A stretch of DNA of 64,000 bases from Trichoderma breve. Lineage: Eukaryota > Ascomycota > Sordariomycetes > Hypocreales > Hypocreaceae. Location of the stretch: positions 1,736,001 through 1,800,000 of the forward strand of contig NC_079233.1 in NCBI RefSeq assembly GCF_028502605.1, written 5' to 3'. The notes below the pieces were generated by a model. It searched no databases. It saw nothing but the letters and a program-made list of their open reading frames with translations, and was not told the origin of the DNA. Below, in pieces: positions 1 to 12,110 of the stretch (positions are counted from its first letter, which is position 1; each line of letters starts with the position of its first letter). The translations under genes were made by a program, and so were the position numbers.

Positions 1-2009
1 CCTTCGCTGTTTCATGAAGAGGCGCACAAAAGAGATTCTGAAGCAGGCTGGTGCACTCACACCTGGCGGAGTGCCATCAGCCGACGGTGCAGCAGCGATA
101 AACGGATTTAGACATACCAACCGCAAGGTCGTCACTGTCGCCACTGAACTCTCTCCTGCGGAGCGGAGGTTTTACCAAAAGTTGGAAGCTCGTGCCGACC
201 AGAGCATGACAAGGATGATGAAAGAGAAGATTAGCTACGCCAACGCTTTTACATTGCTACTACGTTTGAGACAGGCGTGCAATCATCCAAAACTGCTCGA
301 GGGAAAGCTAGGGGATGACAAGGATGCGCTTTCAACGGGCGTTTCGAATACAAAACAGCAAGACGCGGATGTGGATTCGGTGGCCGATTTGTTTTCAGAT
401 ATGGGAATCACCACTAAGGAGTGTAGCATTTGCGGCCGACCAGTGGATAAGAAGGGACGAGATTCTGGAGATGATCATTGTGCTGACTGCGCTTCGGATT
501 TGGCATTCTTTTACGGCAGCGAGAAGTCAGACACTAAGACAAAGAAGAAGGCTAAAAAGACTGTGAAAACAGCATCCTCCAAGAAGAAAGGGGAGAAAAA
601 GCGACAACAAAGACGTCCGAAGGACGAGGAGGAAGAAGAGGAAGAGGAAGAGGAAGAACGGCCTAGACCACGAAATACTCGTAGACCACGAAACCGGAAT
701 GCTATTCTTGATAGTGATGATGAAGATGAGGAGGAACCGAACCAAACATCTCGTCGTCATCGAAACCGCAAAGCCGTCATTGACAGCGATGACGAAGAAG
801 AGGATGATGATGAGGGCAGCTGGATTGTCTCGGAGAGCGAGCGAGGAGCCCTGAAGCTCGGTAAGGCTGGAGGATCAGAAGACGAGAATGCAGAAGGTGG
901 CGGAGACTCGATAGGATCAGAGGATTCCGAAGACTCTGAAGGAGAAGACGATGATGATCAAAGCAACCTTGATAGCTTTGTGGTGGATGATTCGATCGCC
1001 AGAAAAGAAGAAGGGTACAAGTCTGTGGACGAGGAGTCGGATGACGACTCTCTCTTGTCTGTATCTGAAATAACAAAGGGTATGGCCAAGCAGACGCTCA
1101 AGGACAAGGCTCCTCGCACCTCAAAAGCAAAGTCAAAACGCATCATCACAATTTCTGATGATGATTCCGAAGCTAGCTCAGAGACCGACGCCGATTCAGA
1201 GACCGAATCCGAGTCCGAGGAGGACGACTCAGATGCCTCTTCGGAGCACGACCCCTCGCCAGACGGCAAGAGCATCTTTTCATCAGCCAAGATCCGGGAA
1301 CTCACCAAGCTGTTGCGCGCAGAGGCGCACGAGCACAAGTTCATCGTCTTTTCGCAGTTTACGTCGATGCTCGACTTGGTGGAGCCGTTCCTGCGCAAGG
1401 AAGGGTTCCGGTTTACGCGTTACGATGGAAGCATGAGGAACGATGCGCGAGAGGAGAGTTTGCGGAAGCTTCGTGAGGATAAGTCGACGAGGGTGTTGCT
1501 TTGCAGTCTCAAGTGCGGTAGTTTGGGCTTGAACTTGACTGCTGCGACGAGGGTTATCATCATTGAGCCGTTTTGGAACCCCGTACGTCTTTCTTCGATT
1601 TCCTTCTTCTTCTTATTATGTGAGATACTAACGACTATTGCAGTTCGTTGAAGAACAAGCCATAGACCGAGTCCACCGCCTCACCCAAACCGTCGACGTC
1701 GTCGTCTACAAGCTCACAGTCACCCACACCGTCGAAGAAGGCATCCTCGAGCTCCAAGAAAAGAAACGCCTCCTCGCCGAGCAGACCATCGAAGGGTCCT
1801 CCCGTAAGGGCGCTCTCAAGCTCGGCCTCAACGAAATCATCGAGCTGTTCAAGCCCATCCACACGTCGCGCTTCCAGGACGGCGGCGCGCATGTTCAGTA
1901 TGACACTGCGGCGGCGGAGGATGAGAACGGGAGGGCGTCGTTTTTGCAGAAGACAAAGCAGAAGAAGGTGCAGAAGCCGGAGAATAGTGCGTATGCGCGA
2001 CGGTGGTAG
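1..2009 (+). CDS. SNF2-family ATPase/helicase, Rad5/Uls1-like, C-terminal part (5' truncated)
   Basis: The reading frame is open from the window edge, so the gene begins upstream. The first residues (LRCFMKRRTKE) match the block that follows the first helicase lobe in SNF2 proteins, so the ATG at 14 is internal. Exons are 1-1582 and 1644-2009, with intron GTACGT...TTGCAG between them. A degenerate zinc motif (CSIC at 424-435, HCAD-CAS at 478-492) lies where Rad5/Uls1 proteins carry a RING. A very long Glu/Asp/Ser/Arg-rich low-complexity stretch (about 540-1260) follows. The second helicase lobe is intact: FSQFTSMLD (motif IV), SLKCGSLGLNLTAA (motif V) and QAIDRVHRLTQ (motif VI; Thr where most relatives have Gly). 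Family members are DNA translocases acting in repair and SUMO/ubiquitin-linked chromatin remodelling. The exact subfamily is inferred. It ends convergently with HSE1. Confidence 0.85.
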
Positions 2010-2529
2010 AGAGTATGGTTTATGACTATGATTATGATTATGAGATATAGATATGGGAAAGGGACTGGATGGGAAATTGTTTTGGTAGCACCATGAGAGT
2101 GCTTGCTGGCTTTGATGAGGTTCAATTACGCATTATCAATGAGTACATGTATATTGACTGTATACGATGATATGAATATACACCCCAACATTGGAGACCC
2201 TTTACGAAGCACACACATTATCCACCAAATTCACAACAACGAAGTCAGAGGAGCAACACAAGCAATGGAGGATAACCAATCAACTCAGAAAAAAAAAGTA
2301 GGTGGGAAAAACACAAGGTATTGTTCCTATTATCTCTCTCCATCCCATATCCACGCTAGGCATTCCATTCATGTAACCCAAAGATAGAAAAAAACAAAAA
2401 GCATTCTTCTTCCTCCCCTTTCATAAGAACAGAGTAAAAATTCGCTTCCTTATTGTTGAACCAACAATCCACTGATTAACATTCTGAAGTCAGTCCATCT
2501 AGTCTGACACATTACGCTCATTAACTAAA
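2010..2529. other. convergent 3' intergenic region
   Basis: This is the tail-to-tail gap between the SNF2 gene and HSE1. It is AT-rich with several A-runs, as expected for two facing 3' untranslated regions. No coding region or RNA gene is seen. Confidence 0.6.
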
Positions 2530-4886
2530 TTAATAGACTCCCGGTTGGCGATAGTAGTCGTTTGGAGCCGGAGCGCTGGGTTCCGCCGAACCTGGGGGCA
2601 CATACGGTCTATACTGAGGCCCGCCAGCCGCGCCTGATTGGCTTGGTAGATTTTGACGAGCATCGTATGCAGCGCCACTGGGCTGCAAGGGCGGCGGACT
2701 CATGGTGTTAGGAGGACGTTGGCCGGGAGGAGCAGAAGGGGGTTGTTGATTGGGCTGGTAGCTCTGGTACGACGGTTGTTGCTGCGTAGTATAGGGAGCT
2801 ACTGGCTCGTTATCCTTTGGGTGAGGCATGCCTGGGCCTTCTTGAGAATAGACAGAGCTAGAATATGTGGCGGCAGAGGTCGGGTTGTTAGGAGCAATAG
2901 GAGAATCGTATACAGATGTAGCCAGTTCCTGGGCGCCGTAGGTGCTCGGTGGTTGCTGGTTACCAGGTTGTTTGAAGGGGTTGAAATTTTGAGGAGGTGG
3001 TGATGTTGAGGTATTGAGGGGAGGAGGCTGGCTGCCATTGGATGGTATTCTAGGAGCTTGTTCTCTCGGGGGATATGGCTGAGCAGCGGGCGGCTGGCCT
3101 GCAGCAGCATGAGTTGGCACTTCGGTCCCTGCCACATAGAAGGGGGCTGGTGCAGAGTGAGGAGGAGGACCTTGTGCAGGAGCCCCAGGCTGTGGGAAGT
3201 TAGGAGGTGGGGAAGAAGTCTGGTTGTACTGTGGCCGGCCTTATACCAACGGTTAGCAACTAGAGCTGACAACAATGCTGAATCACTTCAATGCGTAGGT
3301 GCGCGGGAAGTCGAACCTTGAGGACCAGGGGTGTAGAATCTCTGAGGATCCTGTTGTTGAGGTTGTGGGGGGTAGTTGCCTCCTGGCGGCGCACCGTACC
3401 CCTGAGGGCCTGGGCGCATGGCATACTGTTGGTAGTTGTGCTGAGGAGGATGAGACATGGACGATTCTAGCAGCGATTCATAGTCTCTTCGAGCCTTGAT
3501 GAACTTTTCGTTGAGCTGGGTGAAGTCATCTACATTGGTTGTTAGCGGTGTCCAATTATAAGCTAATGAAAGCGGTCATTACCCTTCTTTTGAGAATACT
3601 TCTCAATTAGCTTGATCAGCTTCGGGCGGATTGCAAGCGTCTGGTGATATAGTTTCTGAGGAAATGGTTAGCACCCTGGTGATAGATCTGTGTGGATGTG
3701 TTTCAATGCGCCGCAGCCCACGTACCGAAATCTCTTCGTTGTCTTCCTCTCGCGGTCCCGTGTTGGAAGCGCTCAACAGCGTTAGGAGCTTCTCCACGTT
3801 CTTGATCTCGGCAAAGACCTCCGCTTCCATCTGAGCCTCTCGCTGCATCTCCTCTGGTGTGGGATCCGCCAGCTTTTCGACGTAGTTGAGAGGGAAGATG
3901 CCCGTCTTTCCCTTGAGTGATCCACGCCACCAATCCTTGTAGACACTCTCCAGCACAGCAATGACATCACCCTTCTTGAATTCCAGCTCGCCGGGTTCGG
4001 TGGGCGTAAAGTCAAAGAGGGCGCGTACCCTGCTGACCGTGGCAGCCGTGGTACCTGAGGGCACGGCAGTGGACGCCGGGGCATTCTGCTGCTGTTGATT
4101 GCTGGATCCCGCCTGGGCAGTTGGCGCTGCCTGGGCCGGCTTCTTGGATTCCTCGTCTTGCAAGCTGAGCCTTAGGGCCATCTGTAGCTCGTCATCCTCC
4201 TTCTGTCGGTCCTGGTCGGTCAGGCCCTGCTTCTGGGGTGCGCTGGGCGGCTGTAGCGAAGGGTTGCTCTGCTTCAGCCTGTGGAAGGCGTCACCCATAA
4301 TGCCCAGGTCGGCGTCGCTGCTGAACATTTCGGTCCACTCATGCATCTTCTCCAAGATCTTGCTCTTTACTTGCTGGTGGGTGTTGCGGTCGTTTGCCAG
4401 CTTCAACAGGGCCTCGGTGAAAGCGCGGCTGGAGACTTCGCGATGCATCTGCTTCCCGCAGTTTTGGCAGAGGGCGTGCGCAAGCTGGTGGGAGAGAGGC
4501 ATTAGTCGGGTGATTTTTGGGCCTCGGCGGCGAGCGGGGGAAATCCTGCCGCCATGAGAAGGGACAAAGGGGATGAACAAGGACGAACCTCGAGAGTGTA
4601 GAGCTGCACGTTGGCATTTCGGTGGGCGAGCCTCTTGATCATGCTCTGGACGGCTTCCTTGGAGCCATTCTGGTCGCCAGACACCTTGTCGCATACTTCG
4701 ATGATGGCGCCCCAGTCCTCCGACGTCAGATTCTCGTCAGTCGCCTTGGCTGCGATGCTGTTAGCAAGAATACGGTGGTAACAAGGAGAGCATCGTCAAA
4801 ATTATATCGATGCGAGCATCTCTCTGGGTTTGCAAAAACTCACTGACGACTTCGTCAAACGGCCCAGCCGCCGCCGCTCGGAACAT
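2530..4886 (-). CDS. HSE1: Hse1, ESCRT-0 subunit (VHS-UIM-SH3-GAT)
   Basis: Hse1 (STAM homologue) pairs with Vps27 on endosomes to capture ubiquitinated cargo for multivesicular-body sorting. Six exons join in frame to 652 aa: 4886-4844, 4749-4589, 4484-3726, 3655-3583, 3529-3317 and 3239-2530. The protein starts MFRAAAAGPFDEVV with a VHS domain (about residues 1-145). A ubiquitin-interacting motif follows (DDELQMALRLSLQDEE, about 165-180), then an SH3 domain (about 220-275, with VRALFDF and WWRGSLKGKTGIFP). A helical GAT-type segment (about 285-360) comes next, and then a long Pro/Gln/Tyr-rich tail to the end. Domain order and length match fungal Hse1. The start was chosen because it gives the canonical N-terminus, and the first intron donor (GTGAGT) follows 43 nt later. 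The next gene on the same strand is ATG13, 1.7 kb upstream. Confidence 0.95.
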
Positions 4887-6624
4887 GGCTACTGCTGACG
4901 ACTAGAGGTATGACGTTGGTTGAAAAGGCTAGGCTGAGGCTAAGGCAGCAGCTCGAGATGCGGTCGCACGGAGGTTTGGCAGTTGGCGAAAGGATATTGC
5001 TGAAGCTCGCAGGAGATACGGAAGCTTCTTATCGGCCACGGGTGAAGCAGGTGACGACAGGATGCCGAGTTGGAGAAAAGCAGGATCGTGGAGGTGTCGA
5101 GTCTAAGTTGAGCAGTTCTAATAGTGTTAGGTGCCTCTCTGCCTTAGTTAGCCTACAAGCAGCACTTTGTGAGCCACCCAGTGCGCACATGCATGTACAT
5201 GTAGGTACAAGGCGAGGACAGGCGGGTACCCGCTCAGAGTTACGACACTGGCCTCGCACCTCCAGAATTGCTGGACCGGGTACCTTGTCTGCCGGCGAAT
5301 GCAGCCATGGGTTTACGCAGCAGGTCCCAGGTGCACAAGTACCTCGCCTCGTAATCCGCAGCGAGCATCCAGGCCTCCGTACCCGCAACTTGTACCTGGG
5401 AGTATTGCAAAAGCGACACTTGAACACATCAGGTAAATAGGTGGAAAAGGTAAGTGAACAAGGCAATCCATTGTTGTTTTCTATAATATTCTATTTTTTA
5501 TCATTTCAAAGTTTCAAATAACATCAATGGAATACAGTCCATCAGCCTCAAAGATAGGCATGTACCTACCCAGATTTGCATGCAACCTTGTAATAAAGCT
5601 TAGAGTCCGTCCTCCTCACAGCAGAGGCTCAGCAGCTGAAGCGCCCCAGTGCCATTCCGCATTACGTGGTTGGCCGCGCCACTCCAACGCCACGCCCATC
5701 CCGTCTTATCTCGTCATTTCGCCCCATCAATGGATGTCTAGACCTAATCCATTTATAGGTACCAAGCTTCGTAGACCGTTGAGTACAAAACAAAAAGAAA
5801 TCTCGTGATAAAACAGCTAGGCCGCGAATTCAGGATATCGAATCCTCTCACACATTATTACGTGTAGGTTCATGGAACCCAATGAAGAGGAGCTAGGGAG
5901 TTTCACGGATTGCGTGTCTGCGTTCGTTTCTTCTACACCCTCACAAGTAGACGCAACATACAACATCGTCAAGCAATCGAGTAAATATAATTCTCAAATT
6001 CCAGTCTTTTAAGAAAAGAAATCTTCGCCTACTTTGTACATTGCCTCGAGGCCCCATATACTCTCCAGTGCAGCCACTCATCGTAGATCCAAACATCGTC
6101 AAAGCTCTGCCTGTAGTACCTGTCCAAACCGTGTCTCGTTCGTCCATTTCGTCCCCCCCCCCCTACCGATATATACACACAGGCTCTCCCGGCCGTAATA
6201 CTAATAACAACACAACAGAAATAACAAAGCCGCTCGCCGGCCAAAGGGAGGAGAAAAATAAGGTCCAAAGAGTAGAAAAAGAAAAAATGCAACCCTAAAT
6301 CCCCGTGCCCGTTGTGGGGGGTTCCATGTTACCGGTATCCAAAAGAAAAGAAGAACAAAGAAAGAAAGAACCTGATGAAAGGAAAAAGGAAGAGAAAGGA
6401 TAAAAGAGAAAGAGAGGCGAGAAGAGCGACAATTTTATAAGGAGATACCATCAACGCCCCAAAATCAAAATATCCAGTCAATCATTAGAACAAAATGCTG
6501 TCTCAAAAGCCCGGCACTGGAGGGCTTTTTTAAAAAGCAAGATGATGAGTCTATCAACAATCTGTGCAATCAATCAATCAATCTTTAGCCAGCAAAAGTA
6601 TAGTCTCGTGTGGTTTCCTCAGCA
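4887..6624. other. intergenic region upstream of HSE1 and downstream of ATG13
   Basis: This 1.7 kb gap holds the HSE1 promoter side (4887 to about 5500) and the ATG13 3' side. The part at 6330-6420 is strongly purine-rich on the plus strand (AAAGAAAGAA-type runs) and is probably ATG13 3' untranslated sequence. A C9 run sits near 6155. Open frames such as 4910-5440 have no recognisable motif and look like chance. Confidence 0.5.
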
Positions 6625-9526
6625 TCACTCGGCCCATCCTCTTCGAGTCGTGCCTCGTGGCTCGAAATGGGGTCGTTCAGTAGATGCGGTGCCGCTACCG
6701 CTACCGCTACCGCCGCGGCTTTCTTCCAGGCTTCGCCTCCCCAGAGCGTCCATCTCAGAGAGAGTAAAGACTAGCGGCTCTTCACCAACAGCCTCATCAT
6801 CTGGGCGACTAAGCCTACTAGTCGACCCAGCAAAGCTGCCTCGAGAAGAGTGCGGAGGAGTGCTTCGACGGCCACCTGCCATTCCTGCATACCGACGTCG
6901 ATGGAAGGGGGAGCTTGGCTGCGTCGCAGAAATAAACCCATCCGGGGGAGTGTCACTCGCTGAACCTCGTTGGATCACGTCCGATGACTCGGCAGTCTGA
7001 ATGCCAGTCGCCGGCCGAAGCGGGCTAGATGGATCCTCTTGCTGTCCGGGTAGCTCCTCCTCCAACTGCATTTGTCGGCCGAGAAGTGTACTCAGAGTTG
7101 GTGGCTCCCTATCGTTTGCCCCGAGACTAATGCTTCGATGCGCAGCAAACGGCAGATCGGCCTCCTCGTCATCAGTTGCAGCTCGGACCTGCTGAGCAAC
7201 AGAGCTTGATCGGCGGTGATGGGTGCCCAGTCTAGGGGATAGAGGAATATCAATCGCAGTCGTACCGTCCTGAGTCGACCCTGTTGCTCTGGCTTGTGAT
7301 GAGCCTCTCGCAGGCGGCTCCACCCTCGTATAGGTCGCCGGTGTATAGTCTATAATCGAATTCTCACTGAGGCGAGATGGGATTGCGGGCGTATGTGGTG
7401 TATGCGGTGACACTGGTTTTCCGGGAGAAGAAGATGTAGATAGCGAAATCGTTCCACCAATGCCAGTCAAATTGGCCAGCTGTCTACTTGAAACGGTTGA
7501 GGAACGATTGAGTTGCATCGAAGAAGTCATTGACTCGGTCAAGGCGTTGTTCGACTCCCTCATCATTTGGAACTTGGACAGCTGGGCTACCGTTCTGCTC
7601 GTTGCAGATTCTCCCTTCTTGCTTGGCTCAAATGACTTTAGCGTCTTTTTGCTGTCTAGAGCCTTTAGGAAATCAGAGATATCGTCCTCCTCGGTCTGCA
7701 GCGAACTATAGCTTGCTGCTCCAACCTCAGCGAGAAATCCGGATCCTGGTTGCGCAATCGATGAGGCCAGGCTCTGCCTCCCGCTGCTGCTCTGCTCCTC
7801 ATCACCCATCCGACTCGTGCTGCCAATCGATAATCGCCCTCTCCGGTGCGTGAAGCTGCTGCTATATTTGCTGGCCGATGCGGGTCGTGGGGATCCTGCT
7901 AAGGGTGAATCGGTGGTGTTTACGGAAGTCGGTCCGCGAAGCGAGGCCGGCATACCTGCGGTCAACGAAGATCGGTTTCCTGGTTGTCGGAGGGACGGTA
8001 AACTAGGTCTAGTAAGAGATGCGGGCGATTCTGGGTCAGTGTGTCGGGGAACAGGAGATCCAGATAGGGATCCAGCTTTAAATGGTTGAAAAGATATGGA
8101 GGGCCTTCTTCGATCTTCTCCAACGCGGGCCGTGGGTCTTGCTGCAGATGCTCGCCCTGATATCGGCAGTGAATGAGGCGCTACCCCATTATCCGTTTGC
8201 CGTGGAAATGATGCCGGCGGTGAGCTCGTATCTGAGCCGGGCGGCTTGACCGCACGAAGCGCAGATATAGGGCTCGTTCCTATGGGACCATCGCCGTGAA
8301 AGGTTGACAGACTACCATATGTCTGGTGAACGTCATTCACGCTTACCCCCCGGCGGTGGTCTCTCAGTGAGCCTGCTTCAGCCATGTGTCGCTGTGGTAA
8401 TGATGGCTTGAAGAAATTCTCATCGACTCCCATAAAACGGGAGCTCAAAAGTGACTCTGCGTCGTCAACGCGGAATGTGCAGTCGTTTCGATAAATCACA
8501 GAGGTGCATAACCTGCCAACAGGGACCTCGAGATCTCCAAACATGTACTCCGTCACTGCGTCCCTTCTCCCGTCGATGGAATTCTTCAAAAGATCGGGCC
8601 GTGATCTGTCCGGGTCCGACATTCTGATCCTGCACTGGGGAATCAGGGCTGGGTGAGAGTTTTTAACAGCGCCTTGGCTGGCAAACTTCCACGCCGGCAA
8701 TAGTTTGGTGGCGACAAAGAGAGATCGGAAAAATACAATGGCTTTCTTGTAAATGGTAGGCAAAATGGGTCCGAAGTCGTCCAAAGGTTTATCGACAATC
8801 GATTTGAGTTCCACGCGCCATCGCTCTAGTATAACCTCAGTCGGCCTTCTGATGTTGGTAAGGGAATCGCTGCCACTCGAAGATGTCGACGCAGCGAGCT
8901 GCTCTAGGACGTCCCAGCGCTTCCCGTCCTCGTCGATGATGACAAGACTCTGGCTTTCCTTGAGCGTCGACGCATCAAGATAAACTTCGATAATCATGGG
9001 TGGAGGGCGGTTTTCAAGACTGCCGCAGTTCTTCCATATCCTCAACTCTTCCCTAAACTCGTCAATCTCTTCGGTTTCGATTTGGTACTGTGGCAGCACG
9101 GTCAGATATCTAGCTTTTCCATTCCCACATATAGTTTGGGCCATACCCATTTATTAATCTTCGGTACGCCATTGGCGCCGTGGACTGGCTTAACTTTCAT
9201 GCGCGAGGAGACGACGACAGCGGCGATTTTGGTGTGGAAGTTCTGGCGGCACAAGCAAGGTTAGCCCATTGAAAGCCAGATATAAAGGCACTCGTCCTCG
9301 ACAGAGCCATGATCCAACTTACCTGGACTATCTGATCCAACTTTCTAATTGACTCAGCCGGCGGTCCGGTTTGTTCCATCGTGGGTGAGCTCGCAGATTC
9401 CCTGGCGGAGAGGCTCGATCCCGCCCGCGGACGAGATCCCACAGCGCCCTCTCGCAGGCTGTTGGATCGCATGGGTGACCTAGCTGGCGAGGCGAGCCTC
9501 GGTGGCACCCGGCCTTGTTGATGCAT
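6625..9526 (-). CDS. ATG13: Atg13, autophagy initiation complex regulatory subunit
   Basis: Atg13 links the Atg1 kinase to the Atg17 scaffold and is switched by TOR phosphorylation at the start of autophagy. Three exons (9526-9323, 9242-9147, 9087-6625) join in frame to 920 aa. After a 58-residue basic, Ser-rich leader comes the conserved start of the HORMA domain, IRKLDQIVQ joined to NFHTKIAAVVVSSRM, then INKWYQIETEEIDEFREEL. The HORMA region runs to about residue 330. The rest is Ser/Pro-rich and predicted disordered, with the conserved segment DISDFLKALDSKKTLKSF in the part that in yeast binds Atg1 and Atg17. The stop is TGA at 6625-6627. Length and layout fit Sordariomycete Atg13. The initiator could lie elsewhere in the poorly conserved leader, but the downstream model is solid. 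Confidence 0.93.
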
Positions 9527-12110
9527 GGCTGGTCAAGAGAAGGGGGAGGAGAGGGAGGAGGAGGAGGAGGAGGGGAAAGTAGCTTGTATCGGCTCTCGAG
9601 ACCAAGGTGTGTTTCCTGTCGTTGAGAAAGAAACAAACGGACGGCAGTCGATCAAACTCGGATAGGGGTGTCGGTCTGGAACTGAGACTGCTCTTCCATC
9701 GTTGGCGTGGGCGTTGATTTCGACAGGATCCAAGGGATGCTCGTCCGCTCTCTTCGTGCGGGCGGCGCTCGCGTCGAGCAGGTATCGATTATGGGCAGCA
9801 AGGCACAAACTCCAACCCAATTCCGTGCGATGCAGTCAACCGGCAAACTGAGGCCGATGACTGGTCAATCGTGGTCCGCGGGATGAGGCAACCTTGGCTA
9901 ACTCGCCAGGCAGCAGAGGGGGAGGACCTGATAAAAGGGCCTTGATGGGCTCGGCAGACAGGCAGCCAACGCAGAAGCGGCCAGTAGAAGTCGAACGGGC
10001 AAAGTGACGACGCTACAGCTATGCTATCCGCAAGCACTCAGCATCCCAATGCAATGGAAATGCCCAGAAGAGAGAGAGGCGACGAGGTGTTGCGATCCCC
10101 CAAGGTTCCAACTGTCTCGAATCGAATCGATAAAGTCTGTGGAGACGGGTATCGTCACAGGACGCGAGCTCCTTTTAGCACAAGAGTCACTCGCCCCGGC
10201 ACTCGTCCGACCCCGTGATAGCAGGCCAGGGTATCAGGTACAGGGACTTCGTCATCCGACAGCGCGCAGAGAGCTGCAGAACGGGCCTCGTCAACGCCGC
10301 GCTCGCACTTGAATGCCCTTGTAAGCGGTGAGCTCTGGGGGGCAGAGAAGTCGCTGGATATGGATTCTGGGTGGATGAAAGAACCAAGATTTGATGCTTC
10401 TTCTCTCGTCAGCCCGGCTGATAAGGTTTGGGAGAAAGCCGGGGGACGGGCGAGGTTGGTGGAGAGAGCACATAGCTGAGGCAATGTGGTAGTGGGTATG
10501 TACCGGGGAGGTAGTGCAGTACCATGAACAATACGGAGCACGGAGCACTGGGGGCGCTAAAGTGCTATTGAAGCCCAGCTCTTAGTGAGAGTTGATGAGC
10601 GTCGAGGTCAACCGGGGCCGGAGCCAAGTACCTGTCAGGTACCTGGAGGTACGGGGCCCGGCACATGTCAGCTCCAATTATTGGTCTCGTGCTTCTGAGC
10701 ACGATATCGACGGTATCAAGAGTCCAGGTACAGGTGCAGTCTGCTGGATACTGCTGGGGTCGATCTGTACATGTATGCGCCAATTCCTCCCAAGTCGTGA
10801 CGATGCAAATGGCGCCTCAGTATCGTCCAAATCGCCCTGCCTCGGATCAAACTGAGTCGCTACTGTACATCCCAACTACATGCACCTTAACAGGTACCGA
10901 GTACCTCTGACGCAACCGCCCAACCGCCCACAGCCGACCACACCGCTGAAGCCAGCGTTCGAATGGGCTGCAGGGCGAGCTTTTAGCACGCTCATGCGCT
11001 GTGGCCTCAGCGATTCGAGCGAGCATGCCGAAGCTGTGGGGGTCCTATCGCGCAGCTGTGGTTGGCCCGCCCAGCCCATTTGATGTCAGAAGCCCATTGA
11101 TTCATGATCCGATTTCCCTCCGGACTGGCTTGCTCTTTGGGGGAGTTGTCGAGGCGACGTACCGCCACGGTACCTGGCATAACATGCAGGATGCCCAGCC
11201 GCTGGAGCCAAAGTACCCGGTACAATAATGGCCATGCACTCCATTTACATCCAATGCTACCACGGCCTTGTTCGCGATTCACGCAACAGCTGGGGCTAGC
11301 CGCAAAGGGATGGCCGGATCAGATCAATCGAGGCTTGCCAGGGAGGGCGACTGAGATTAACAAATCCTGGCCGCCGAGCACGCAAGGTAGTGGCAATGGC
11401 GAGATTGGATATCACATCACACGGAAAATAAAATAGAACAAACATTCATTGATCAATTGCTTATTTACTAGGCACGGTTAGTATTATACCTCCCTAGTAC
11501 AGAGCATTGCAGGGTGCCCAGGTATGATATTACAGTAAGCAATAATAAAGCTCCCGATTTCCGTCAATACGTAAAAGAAGCCCGGAGAGGCCATTTTCAT
11601 ACTACGCCCAATCCACTCCCATCACAAACAATCCTCACGGCCTGGTCCTTGCAACCTGAGGGCCTGTGGGACAAGACATGCTCGGGATTGGTGTCGCACA
11701 GCCGTTCGCTGAGCCCTAAAATTGTGTCGGTGAGGCCCTGAAGCCTCTGAATGGCTGTGTCTGTGTCACCCAGCAAGATGTGCTGGCATTTCTAATGAAT
11801 TGGCCATCTCCGCCGTCACTTGCTCCCTTTTGCCGGTGATTATCGGGAATCTCTACTCCGTACTCCCGTCCTGTGAATACGACAGGCAGTCTTGCTCCTC
11901 ACCTGCAGCTTCTTACCTGCCCGTGCCCCCCAAAATCTGCAGTTATTGGTGACACGAGAAGCGTGCCGGGCCATGATTGGTATTGTTACAAAGTCGCACC
12001 TGAGTACAAGGAGCTGGGGATATCTACTATATAATATTAAAACTGCCGGTGTAGCCGTTAAAACAAGTTCAAGTAAGCCAAACACAAACTTCTAACCCGA
12101 TTAAAAAAAC
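9527..12110. other. intergenic region upstream of ATG13
   Basis: These 2.6 kb contain no recognisable gene. They hold the ATG13 promoter and the 3' end of the ankyrin/RCC1/BTB gene. A cluster of GTACC and GGTACC words lies at 10628-10653, 10893-10906 and 11169-11225. TACGGAGTA-like words occur at 10532 and 11854. Open frames here (for example 10155-10541 minus) lack motifs. Confidence 0.5.

Noticed and set aside
958..1398. Ser-rich minus-strand frame opposite the SNF2 acidic tract
   Set aside because: Mirror of a Glu/Asp-coding stretch; such shadows are expected opposite acidic repeats. The same holds for 22552-23079 and the plus-strand frame at 40530-41060.
4910..5440. 176-codon open frame upstream of HSE1
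   Set aside because: No domain, no biased codon use, lies in the promoter side of HSE1, and an overlapping frame of similar length exists on the other strand.
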